Assembly: GCA_965216255.1 (NCBI GenBank)
Contig: OZ244148.1
Coordinates: 2,604,001 to 2,668,000, forward strand
Origin: G965216255 sp965216255
GTDB lineage: Bacteria; Bacteroidota; Rhodothermia; Rhodothermales; Bin80
Length of the DNA stretch: 64,000 bases
Reading direction: 5' to 3'
Positions 55,838 through 64,000 of this stretch are shown one piece after another (within the stretch, counting starts at the first letter, position 1; each line of letters starts with the position of its first letter). The notes beneath the pieces are model-generated. The model ran no database searches. It saw only the letters and a list, made by a program, of their open reading frames with translations, and was not told the DNA's origin. The position numbers and the translations under genes were made by a program.

Positions 55838-56985
55838 ATGCCGGAGCTGCGTGCGCTCTTTACGTGTACCGGCCTCATAGAGCGCAGGGCGGCGCGCCTC
55901 TTTGATCCCCTCGATCCGGCGCGTATTACCTATAGCCTGGAAAAGGTTATGCGGCCGCTCTTGCTGCTCTATCCTCAGGGCGCCAGCCTGATATCTCTGG
56001 CCTGCGCCATGACCCTCTCATGCGCCTCGCCGCCTCTTCGACGGCGGGGCGATGGGTGCCCTCAAATCGACAAGCCTTTGGCCTCGCAGCTCACCCTTTC
56101 ACGAAGGCCAGGCAAAAAAAGCATTTGGCCCGGTTGAGTGATTTCGTCACCACCTTCGCGAGGAAGCGCATGCTGCAGACCAGAAGCGGCAATTGCTACC
56201 ATACGATAGTCATGGATATAGACGACCTGCCCGTGGATGCGCATGGCCAGCAGCAGGGCAGCACTTACACTACAAGCGCAATATTGTCCTACCCCTGGTC
56301 GCCTGTTGTGCGGGAACCGGCGACATGCTGGGCGCTATGCTGAACCCGGGGCCATGCGCATGTGCTAAGAGACGGCTACAGCTTTATCGAGTAGTCGCGC
56401 GCAGGCTGCGAACGGATGCGGCTCGGTAGATGATCGTGCAGCTGGAGGCGGCCTTTAGAGCGTTATGCATCAACAGATTTGGATTGGCAACCTGATGCGC
56501 CTGAAGGAAAACGGCGTCCTGGCGGCATCCTATTTGTCGGGCGCACAAGGAAGCGTGCCATGACCTGAATTGCCGCGCGCGCCGCATCGCGCTTGAGGTG
56601 TGGCCGAAGAGTTGTTCCCCGACCATTTCTATCTGCTTACCAATCAGAATGAGGGCGCATGCACGGCGGAGGCCATCTTGCAGCTATATCGTAAAAGGGG
56701 TAAGGCTGAAAATCACACGGCCAGCTAAGGCAGGCCTGTTGCCTGGCCTCGCCCCCCATCCCATCCAGGTACCGGAAGCATAGGGTGGACCGCGGCAGGA
56801 AGAAGCAGAGCCGAAAGAAGCGGCGTTTCACGCGCACAACGAAGTGCTGCTGCATCTCTACCTGCTACGGTACGAGGTGCTGCATCAGGGGCGCTGTAGG
56901 ATGAAACAGCGGTACAGGCACTTGAAGACGTTCCGGGAGGAGGTCTTGAAGGTCAGGTCGTGCAGCACGCACGAAGTATCGTGAT
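55838..56985 (+). pseudogene. IS1380-like DDE transposase, heavily decayed
   Basis: Across shifting frames the sequence gives AFGLAAHPFTKARQ, TIVMDIDDLPVDAHGQQQGS (first catalytic Asp and the HGQQ block), HYKRNIVLPLVA, GDMLGAMLNPG, then ARRIALEVWPEELF-like and LLTNQNEG. RGKAENH and LLHLYLLRYEV follow. This order is that of IS1380-family transposases. Many frameshifts and stops; no intact ends found. Confidence 0.62.
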
Positions 56986-57371
56986 CCGTATAGCATTCAG
57001 CGGCTTGGCGACGGTTCTGCAAGAGCATTGAGCAAGTGACCTGGGTTGCCCTGGAATGAGACCTTGCATCTGGCGCACCGCAGCACTCGTTCTTGATCTT
57101 ACCGGCTTAATCAACGCCACAGGTGCGTCTCCACCGCATGCATGTCCCTCGCATAAGGCCTCTATGGGAGCTAATGGCCCTGGATTCACGCCCAACCCCT
57201 CCTGAGGCAGGATCGCAAACGCTCATGCTGCACCGTACAAGGTCTACCGTCTTGGCTGCGACTTCCTTAGGCATTCCTACATCTGTAGAATGCCGCTCAT
57301 GAACATTAGAGGATTATATCTAGGCTCTGTAATCAAACAACGGCACCGTTGCCGTGCAATCGCCCGGAAAC
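56986..57371. other. No gene recognised
   Basis: 386 bp between the IS1380 remnant and the TonB-domain gene; nothing supported. Confidence 0.45.
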
Positions 57372-57863
57372 CTACGGAGATTGTTTGAACATAACCGGTA
57401 GGGACAGCGAGACACGGACCGGCACGCCGTCCTGCATGCCCGGTGTAAATCGCTGTTTGCTTACTGCTTCAATAGCAGCCTGATCGAGGGCCTCGTCCAC
57501 GCTTCTAGCCACCGTAATATCCGTCGGGATCCCTTCCTCGTCAACAATGAATGTAATGATAACCCGTCCTTCAATTCCCGCATTCTTCGCACTCTCTGGG
57601 TAAACCACATCATCCGCCACAGCCTGCCAGCCTCCAACAAGGCTAGGCATAACCTCGACAATTACATAGGGGTCGTCAGAGTCGTGGGACTCCTCTCCAG
57701 AAGCTTCCTCCTGAGTCGTGATACTCAATTGCCGTTCCGTTTCCAACTGAGGTCCACCATCGGGCGCAGCGCCGCCATCCGTAAGAGCGTCGTTGTCGCA
57801 GCCCGCGGCAAGAATCAGCATGGCGCATACGAGCGCGCAGAAGAGGTTCACCGTCCGTTTCAT
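57372..57863 (-). CDS. TonB C-terminal-domain lipoprotein
   Basis: This 163-aa protein starts MKRTVNLFCALVCAMLILAA with lipobox AAGC and an acidic linker. It ends in a TonB C-terminal domain (YPESAKNAGIEGRVIITFIV, then VDEALDQAAIEAVSKQRFTP and VRVSLSLPVMF). Normal TonB is anchored by a transmembrane helix linked to ExbB/ExbD; a lipid-anchored form with a short linker probably has another role. The sequence TATCTTTG (minus strand, 57873-57866) resembles a Bacteroidota -7 promoter element but lies only 2 bp from the ATG, so it may be chance or imply a leaderless message. Confidence 0.83.
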   Translation of the reverse strand: MKRTVNLFCALVCAMLILAAGCDNDALTDGGAAPDGGPQLETERQLSITTQEEASGEESHDSDDPYVIVEVMPSLVGGWQAVADDVVYPESAKNAGIEGRVIITFIVDEEGIPTDITVARSVDEALDQAAIEAVSKQRFTPGMQDGVPVRVSLSLPVMFKQSP

Positions 57864-58069
57864 GGCAAAGATACAAATAGTGTTGAAAGCGTGGACAGAT
57901 AGGATATGGTATTCGGACTAGCTTTGCAACGGCCTCCAAATACTACAGTCCCGGCAAAGGCCGTGGGTGAAGGGATCCACGCATTGCAATGAGCCTAACC
58001 GTACGCGGCCTTTGCGGACAACGAAAGCTCATTTCGCCGAAGATCGCTTGCCACAAACCCAGATGTGCA

Positions 58070-59503
58070 TCAGGCCAAGATAGCGTCGATGACCTTGCCG
58101 GCCACGTCCGTAAGCCTTATGTCCCGCCCGCTGAACCGGTACGTGAGTCGATTGTGGTCGATCCCGAGGAGATTCAGCATGGTGGCATGCAGATCATGAA
58201 TCGTCGTGACGTTCTCGACCGAACGATAACCGTATTCATCCGTAGCGCCGTACACCGTACCGCCACGTATGCCCGCCCCGGCTAGCCAGATACTAAAGGC
58301 CGAAGGATTGTGATCCCGGCCATCAGCCCCCTGCGCAAAGGGCGTGCGGCCAAATTCACCTGCCCAAATAACCAGCGTTTCTTCGAATAGTCCTCTGGCC
58401 TTTAGATCCTTGAGCAGGCCCGCGATGGGTTGATCCACGGCATGCGCATTACTTTCATGGCCACCCTTAAGGTTTGCATGCTGATCCCAACGGTCGGCTG
58501 CCACCCGCGGGCACGTAAGTTCGATGAAGCGAACGCCGCGCTCCACAAACCGCCGAGCAAGCAGACACTGGGCCGCATAGCCGCGCGTGTGCGGATCGTC
58601 TGAATCCATGCCATACAGCTTCTTCGTCGCCTCCGTTTCTCCCGACAGGTCCGTCAGCTCAGGCACCGATACCTGCATGCGAAAAGCGAGCTCATAGTTG
58701 GATATCGCCGACTCAACCTCGTCAGCATGTCCGATGCGACCCAACAGATGCTCATCCGTCTGCGCCAGCATCGCCATTTTTCGGCGCTGGAGTTCGGGAG
58801 ACTTGTCCTGTGGTTCAATGTTCGCTAGCCCGCCGGATCGGAATATGGAGCCCTGAAACGACGCCGGCAGAAAGCCGCTGTTGAAGTTGTCCAGACCCCC
58901 GGGCGGGATCAGACCCCCATCCAGCACGACGTATCCAGGAAGATTCTGGTTTTCGCTTCCCAGCCCGTAGTTGACCCATGCCCCCATGGACGGGCGTCCC
59001 TGAATACCGATCCCCGTGTGCAGGAAATAGTTGGCATTCGTGTGCTCGGGAAAATCTGCCACCATGGACCGAACGACCGCTAGATCATCAGCGCAACGAC
59101 CGACATGCGGGAAGAGATCGCTCACCTCCAGACCCGACTCGCCGTAGCGCCTAAAATCCCACGGACTCTTGAGAATGGTGCCAATATTGTCGAATTGGGT
59201 GGCATCCACCTTGAATTTATCATACGGGCTCTGCCCATGCTCGCGTGCTAGTCGTGGCTTGGGATCAAAACTGTCCACCTGTGAGACTCCTCCGTCCATG
59301 TACAGGAATATCACGCTGCGCGCCTTGGGCACTAGATGGGGAGGCCGGGGATTAAGCGGATGGTCGCGCTCCGGTCCGGGCATCCGGCCAAAAGGCACCG
59401 TGCCCATGAGCCCTAAAAGCGCTGCGCCCCCAAAACCGTTGCGGCACATGGTGAGCATCTCGCGCCTCGTCATGGGGCAGCAGAGGCGGTGTAGAGCAGC
59501 CAT
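58070..59503 (-). CDS. DUF1501 protein (Tat-exported sulfatase-like)
   Basis: This 477-aa protein has a Tat-type N-terminus (MTRREMLTMCRNGFGGAALL), the DUF1501 start VIFLYMDGGVSQVDSFDPKP, and further blocks VADFPEHTNANYFLHTG, FIELTCPRVAADRWDQHANL and EETLVIWAGEFGRTPFAQG. The family is related to alkaline phosphatase/sulfatase folds and nearly always sits beside PSCyt/DUF1549/DUF1553 genes, as here. The start overlaps the upstream stop (TGATG), so it is translationally coupled. Role unknown; thought to act in the periplasm. Confidence 0.9.
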   Translation of the reverse strand: MAALHRLCCPMTRREMLTMCRNGFGGAALLGLMGTVPFGRMPGPERDHPLNPRPPHLVPKARSVIFLYMDGGVSQVDSFDPKPRLAREHGQSPYDKFKVDATQFDNIGTILKSPWDFRRYGESGLEVSDLFPHVGRCADDLAVVRSMVADFPEHTNANYFLHTGIGIQGRPSMGAWVNYGLGSENQNLPGYVVLDGGLIPPGGLDNFNSGFLPASFQGSIFRSGGLANIEPQDKSPELQRRKMAMLAQTDEHLLGRIGHADEVESAISNYELAFRMQVSVPELTDLSGETEATKKLYGMDSDDPHTRGYAAQCLLARRFVERGVRFIELTCPRVAADRWDQHANLKGGHESNAHAVDQPIAGLLKDLKARGLFEETLVIWAGEFGRTPFAQGADGRDHNPSAFSIWLAGAGIRGGTVYGATDEYGYRSVENVTTIHDLHATMLNLLGIDHNRLTYRFSGRDIRLTDVAGKVIDAILA

Positions 59504-62500
59504 CAGACCAGGTAAATGAATTCCTTGAGGTTGAAGATCACGTGGCAGTACGCCGCCCAGACATCTGCGTCCGATGTTGCAACCTCCGGTGGCAGATCCA
59601 GACGCAGCGCCTCGGCCGAGATGAATTGACGCGCCTGTGCCACTTCCTCTTCCGTCGGCATGCGGGATAGCGCCCTCATGTGAATATATTCAATCCTGCG
59701 ATCTGTATCTAGGCCGGGCATAGCTACCAAATTGCGGGCCCACACCCGGGCCTGCTCCGCCACAAGCGGGTCATTCAGCATTGTCAGAGATTGCGCCGGC
59801 ACGTTACTCGTATTACGCCCTCCGAAAGTGGAAAAGGGGATCGGCCTGTCAAAGGCCAGCATCATAGGAGAGAGAAAATTGCGTCTCACCGCGATGTATA
59901 TGCTCCGCCTACCGGCACCATCCAGAGGACCGGATTCGGCTGGCCTGCCGCGTCCCTCCATGTACTTCGGTCAGATGTATGGGTACCGGCGGCCCATACA
60001 TGGTGGTATCCAGCCTGCCGGAAACGGCAAACAAGCCGTCTCGTATGGCCTCCGCCTCCAACCTGCGCACAGAATAATGGCTGAGGAGCAGATTGTCCGG
60101 ATCCGAATTCGCACCTCCGTTCTCCGTTGACCGGCGAAAAGCCCGGGACAGGACAATTTCCCGAAGCATGGCCTTGATCGAGTAATCCAGATCTACAAAT
60201 CGTACGGCCAAATAGTCCAGAAGCTCTGGGTGGGTCGGCAATGCGCCCTGGGCCCCAAAATTGTCTACGGTCCGAACGATGCCGCGGCCAAATACATGGT
60301 GCCACAGCCGGTTGACCATTACGCGGGCCGTAAGCGGATTCGACGGATCTACGATGGCGCGGGCCAGGTCAAGGCGGCCACTTGAAGACGCAGTAAATGG
60401 TGTAATAGTCGTATCCAGGACGGTTAGGAACCTGTGGGGAACCGGCGCTCCTACGAGTGTTCGGGAATTGCCGCGTTCAAATACGGCACTATGCACAGCA
60501 TTACCGTCGGTAAGACCAATGTGATAGGTTACCGGATGCAGTCTGTCGCCCATGGCATTGACCCGCTCGAACGACTTTGCCAGGTCTGGACGCGTTAACT
60601 GGCCCATCCGCACAGCACGATTCACGGCTGCAACCTGCGCGGGCGAAGCGGCCCCGCTAGCCCAATTCCTCACTGCCCGCATCACGTCCTCATCCCTTGG
60701 GTCATCCCAGGCCGGCGACAGATCCGGCGGCGCTTCGTTGTAAACGACCACATAAGCTACGTCGAAGTAGGAAGAGTCATGCCTCAGCAGCAAGTGGTTC
60801 TCGGTGATGTGCTGGCGCCCTCCGAAGGTACCCGCGACTAGCTCAACATAAGCCTTTCGCCCCTTCCACATCTCTACACCAAACCGGTATGGCGATAGCG
60901 TGGCCGTATCCATGGTCTTCAATAGCCCTCCGTGAATGGGGGCCTGGATCATTTGCAGATTGTCAATGACGATACGGATGGACGATTTATATCCCGCGGC
61001 CTGGACCAGGATGCTGTCGTGCCCGATGATGAACGTAGGTGATCGCAGTGCTGCCGGAATGCCACTGGAAAGCTCTTGACTCGTTATGTACCCCAGAGAC
61101 AGGCTGTCGAGACTGCCACTGCGCAACACCGGAATCCCAACTGCCGGCATCTCACCCAGCCCCGGACCGTGCGGATACCACCCGTCATACGTTCCCCAGC
61201 GAAAGTCACCCAAGGCAAACGCTGATTCCGAGGTATCTACGAATGCTGGTCTGTGGTCCTTAGACCCTTCCGGGCGCTGAAACTTAGGCCCTTGGCGTAC
61301 CGGCTGCACCGGAACGCGCCCGGCCAATTCGCGACTCCACCCCAGAGCCACCTGGCGCCGCAAGTCCTGCCGCAATGCCCGCATGCTGTCCAGACTTCCC
61401 TGATAAAGTGCCGAGATCAGAGGCGTTGCCGCGAAACGTGCGCTCTCCACAATGCCGTATAGTGCGTAGTAGTCAGTCGTCGGGATGGGATCGAACTTGT
61501 GATCGTGACACCTGGCGCACGCCACGGTCATAGCCTGAAACGTCTTCGTCGTGACATCAATGATATTGTCGATGCGTTCGGCTTCATCAATACGCGTGTC
61601 TACCGGGCTGTGCTTACCTTCCCCTAAGTAGAAATATGAAGTCCCGATAACGGATTCGTTGAAGCCCTCGGCTTCATGTAGCCTTGGCAAGGGCAGGAGA
61701 TCGCCTGCCAGATGTTCGGCCACAAGCTGATCGTACGGCACGTCGTTGTTGAAGGCCCGGATCAAGTAGTCCCTATAGACCCAAGCCCCATCTATGCTGT
61801 AATCAAACTCGTGGCCCTTCGCTTCGGCATATCGGACCAAATCCAGCCAGTGCCGGGCCCAGCGTTCGCCAAACCGGGGAGAATCCAAGAGATCATCAAC
61901 GACTTTCTCGAACGCGCCGGCGCTGTCTTCCTCTGTGAATTCCCGTACGAGCTCGGCCGCGGGCGGAAGCCCCGTTAGCACATAGGAAGTCCTCCGCAAC
62001 AAGGCCTCTCTGGCCGCGGGCGGCGCAGGACGCAACCCTTCCTCATGAATCTTTGCGTCGATGAAATAATCGATAGGAGATTCTTGCCGAGCGGTGGACT
62101 CCGCGATTTCGGGAGGCAAGAATGCCCAGTGCCGCTTGTACTCCGCGCCCTGCTCAATCCATCTCCTAAGCAAGGCAACTTCGCGGGCCGTGAGGACCTT
62201 GTTCATGGATGCCGGCGGCATCCTCTGGTCCTTATCGTCTGCCGTTATGCGCTCGATCAGGAGGCTGCTACCCGGGCTTCCGGGAACGATCGCGCGGCGA
62301 CCATCTTCACGAACAGCCAAGGCTTGCTCACGGACGTCCAGACGCAGTTCCGCCTCGCGCGTGCTTATGTCCGGCCCGTGGCACACATAGCACGAATTCG
62401 AAAGGATGGGCCTAATGTGAAAATTAAAGTCGACCTGGGAAGGGATATCAAGTTCGGTGTCGGCTCCTGCACATCCCTGAGCAGCAAGCCTGCCAATAAT

Positions 62501-62590
62501 GCCCTTGGCAAGCAAAGAAGAATCTTGTCTCGCATTAAGGTGCCCCACCGAAAGCGAACAGGGTGCCATGGGTATATCACTATGAAACAC
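59503..62590 (-). pseudogene. Planctomycete-type cytochrome c / DUF1549 / DUF1553 protein, frameshifted
   Basis: Domains in order are a PSCyt1 cytochrome c segment with heme site SNSCYVCHGPD and REAELRLDVREQAL; DUF1549 (LRRTSYVLTGLPPAAELVRE, FGERWARHWLDLVRYAEAKG, second CARCHDHKFDPIP); a carbohydrate-binding-like middle; and DUF1553 (NPLTARVMVNRLWHHVFGRG, then FGGRNTSNVPAQSLTMLNDP). One extra base near 59964 (GAAGTACATG for GAATACATG) shifts the frame, separating the last 150 codons. Without it the protein would be about 1030 aa. The N-terminal signal is weak (GTG at 62590 or ATG at 62569; LAAQGC could be a lipobox). Function probably extracellular electron or glycan chemistry; unproven. Confidence 0.85.
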
Positions 62591-62887
62591 AAGTATACAG
62601 TCCCTAGCGATTCCGTTCCCGTACTGAGGGTAGCGGTGGATATCTCACAGCCAGCCGGCCTGCGGTCGCAGCATAGCATGACCTACCGGGGGGACATGCC
62701 GACCGGCCAAGTACATTCGCATCTCACGGCGCAACCCGCCTTCAACGGGATATCTACGGCACCATGCACGTTCTCTTGGTTTTCTGCCTTATATCTGATT
62801 TTCCTCAAGTAGGCATTGCCGAACTCCCAACCCGACTCTATCAGTGCACGCGTTGCAAATGGCCGCATGTGACGGCTTCTACGAGCC
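62591..62887. other. Intergenic region between divergent genes
   Basis: 297 bp between the divergent cytochrome/DUF1553 gene and the xylanase gene. It should hold both promoters; no consensus element stands out. Confidence 0.4.
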
Positions 62888-63940
62888 ATGAAAATTCGCA
62901 TACAGCTTCTCGTCCTTGCAACTGGCCTTGCCGCATGTGACGGCGCCGACCCGGTTGTCGAGGAAGCCAAAGTAGCGTACGCGGCGCTGCGCGAGGCAGC
63001 CACATTCCCTGTCGGCGTAGCGCTCCAGTCCAGCCGGTTGACCTCGAGCGACCACACCCGAATCATAGGCCGCGTTTTCAATAGTGTCGCTGCCGAATAC
63101 GAAATGAAGATGGTGCCGCTCTCCACAGGGGCGGGTACCTATGCCTGGAAGGCTGATGATGCGCTCGTCTCCTACGCAAAGGCCAACGACATGCAAGTGC
63201 ACGGGCATACGCTGGTGTGGCATGAGACTACGCCCTCATGGCTGGAAAACTACGGCGGCACGGATGATGAATTCGAGGCCGTGGTCAAAGACTATATCAC
63301 AACGGTAGTAACTCGCTACAAGGATACCGTCAGAAGTTGGGACGTCGTCAACGAAGCAATTGAAGACGGGAGCGGAGCCCTGCGCAATTCAGTTTTTTAC
63401 CGCCGCATGGGAGCGGACTACACCGTACGCCTCTTTGAATATGCTCGCGCCGCCGATCCTGATGCATTGCTCTTCTACAACGACTACGGCTCTATGTGGG
63501 ACGAGAACAAGCCCAATGGTATTCTGGCGCTGGTTGACAAACTGCAGCAGGGTTCCGCCGGAATCGATGGCGTGGGCCTGCAGATGCATGTGACGCACAA
63601 CTGGCCTTCCCTGGCCAATATCACGGCCATGATGGATGAGATAGTGCAACGCGGGCTACTGATTCATATGTAGGAACTGGACGTGCGCGTAAACCCGGAC
63701 GGAGACCTTGCCTCACTGACTCCTGCCCGCAGCCAGGCACAAAAAGAGCGCGTTCAGTCCCTCGTCGGCGCATTCCAGGCTCTGCCTCCGGAATACAGAT
63801 ATGCCATTACCCTTTGGGGCTTGCGCGACCCCGAAAGCTGGCTCATCGATTTTTGGGGCAACCCCGAGTGGCCCCTCCTCTTCGATGGCGCGTTTCGACC
63901 CAAGCCGGCCTACTACGGGTTCCTCGAAGCACTCCAGTAA
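62888..63940 (+). pseudogene. GH10 endo-1,4-beta-xylanase-like lipoprotein interrupted by an in-frame TAG
   Basis: The protein starts MKIRIQLLVLATGLAAC (lipobox LAAC) and has the GH10 barrel: YAKANDMQVHGHTLVWHETT, VVTRYKDTVRSWDVVNEAIE with the acid/base Glu, LLFYNDYGSMWDENK and VGLQMHVTHNW. At 63671-63673 a TAG interrupts IHM-stop-ELDVRVNPDG, exactly one codon before the nucleophile Glu (ELD). The same frame continues cleanly through YRYAITLWGLRDPESWL and ends at 63940. Length with the TAG as sense would be 350 aa, normal for GH10. Without readthrough the product lacks its nucleophile. Confidence 0.9.
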
Positions 63941-63943
63941 CCA

Positions 63944-64000
63944 TCAGTCGCGCCGCTGTACGTAGACGAAGTATGCACCACGCTCACTGCCATCCGGCAG
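63944..64000 (-). CDS. C-terminal end of an unidentified gene (partial)
   Basis: The minus strand reads LPDGSERGAYFVYVQRRD and stops at 63944-63946. The gene continues beyond the window, so only 18 residues are seen, and no family can be named. The convergent position 3 bp after the xylanase stop fits the compact gene spacing seen elsewhere. Confidence 0.4.
   Translation of the reverse strand: MPDGSERGAYFVYVQRRD

Noticed and set aside
51740..63673. Amber (TAG) recoding or selenocysteine/pyrrolysine-like readthrough
   Set aside because: TAG terminates many intact genes in the same window, and the interrupted genes also carry frameshifts (istA) or are isolated cases (GH10).

Overview
The window (64 kb, G+C clearly above half by eye) looks like a chromosome segment of a Bacteroidota/Rhodothermota-type bacterium that degrades sulfated, fucose- and uronate-containing polysaccharides, probably marine. 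The gene content points that way: four lipoprotein-type sulfatases, a FucP-type fucose transporter, a fused rhamnulose-phosphate aldolase/dehydrogenase, a fucose-isomerase-like protein, KDG kinase and KDPG aldolase, GH88, GH10 and GH116-like glycosidases, ThuA and DUF1080 proteins, and a 'planctomycetal' cytochrome/DUF1501 pair. The GldA/GldF/GldG-like ABC system and the HsdR-N domain protein are also typical of the group. No 16S rRNA or other strong taxonomic marker is present, so the assignment is inference.

Layout. 1-3733 is a nested mobile-element stack: an ISNCY-type transposase gene is split in frame by an ORF-less group II intron, the intron carries an internal partial tandem duplication, and the second unit is split by an IS3-family element. 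4046-4259 is a TnpB remnant. 4516-7304 is a three-gene minus-strand operon (HsdR-N nuclease-like protein, CysQ/HAL2-type phosphatase, PlsC-type acyltransferase). A tRNA-Pro(CGG) follows at 7386. 7545-9843 is a methyltransferase pseudogene split by an IS4-type element with an 11-bp target duplication. 9889-22520 is a deoxysugar island: class II aldolase, sulfatase, aldolase/dehydrogenase fusion, FucP, a second class II aldolase split by an apparently intact IS3 element, fucose-isomerase-like protein, LacI remnant, DUF6786-like lipoprotein, GH116-like remnant and a transposase remnant. 23326-27723 holds a YCF48/BNR-type lipoprotein, an NTF2-like protein and a frameshifted GH88.

27794-39531 is the best preserved part: ABC transporter/GldG-like/DUF4340 genes, htpG, a ROK kinase, KDG kinase with KDPG aldolase, a PLP-dependent decarboxylase, a DinB protein and an exported acetamidase/formamidase-like lipoprotein. 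40617-51172 holds a PQQ-type dehydrogenase-like propeller protein, an S9 peptidase, three more sulfatases, two ThuA proteins and a DUF1080 protein. 51431-57371 is mostly decayed (IS21, an SDR scrap, IS1380) with one small Asp/Met-rich lipoprotein. 57372-64000 holds a TonB-domain lipoprotein, the DUF1501 and cytochrome c/DUF1549/DUF1553 pair (frameshifted) and a GH10 xylanase interrupted by an amber codon.

Functionally, the exported sulfatases and glycosidases would trim a sulfated heteropolysaccharide. FucP imports the deoxysugar, the isomerase and aldolases cleave it to C3 fragments, and GH88 with KdgK/Eda would handle unsaturated or acidic sugars. Many of these steps carry disabling mutations (IS insertions, frameshifts, in-frame TAG codons), so the locus appears to be eroding under heavy transposon load. 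No CRISPR array, prophage or recognisable defence island was seen.
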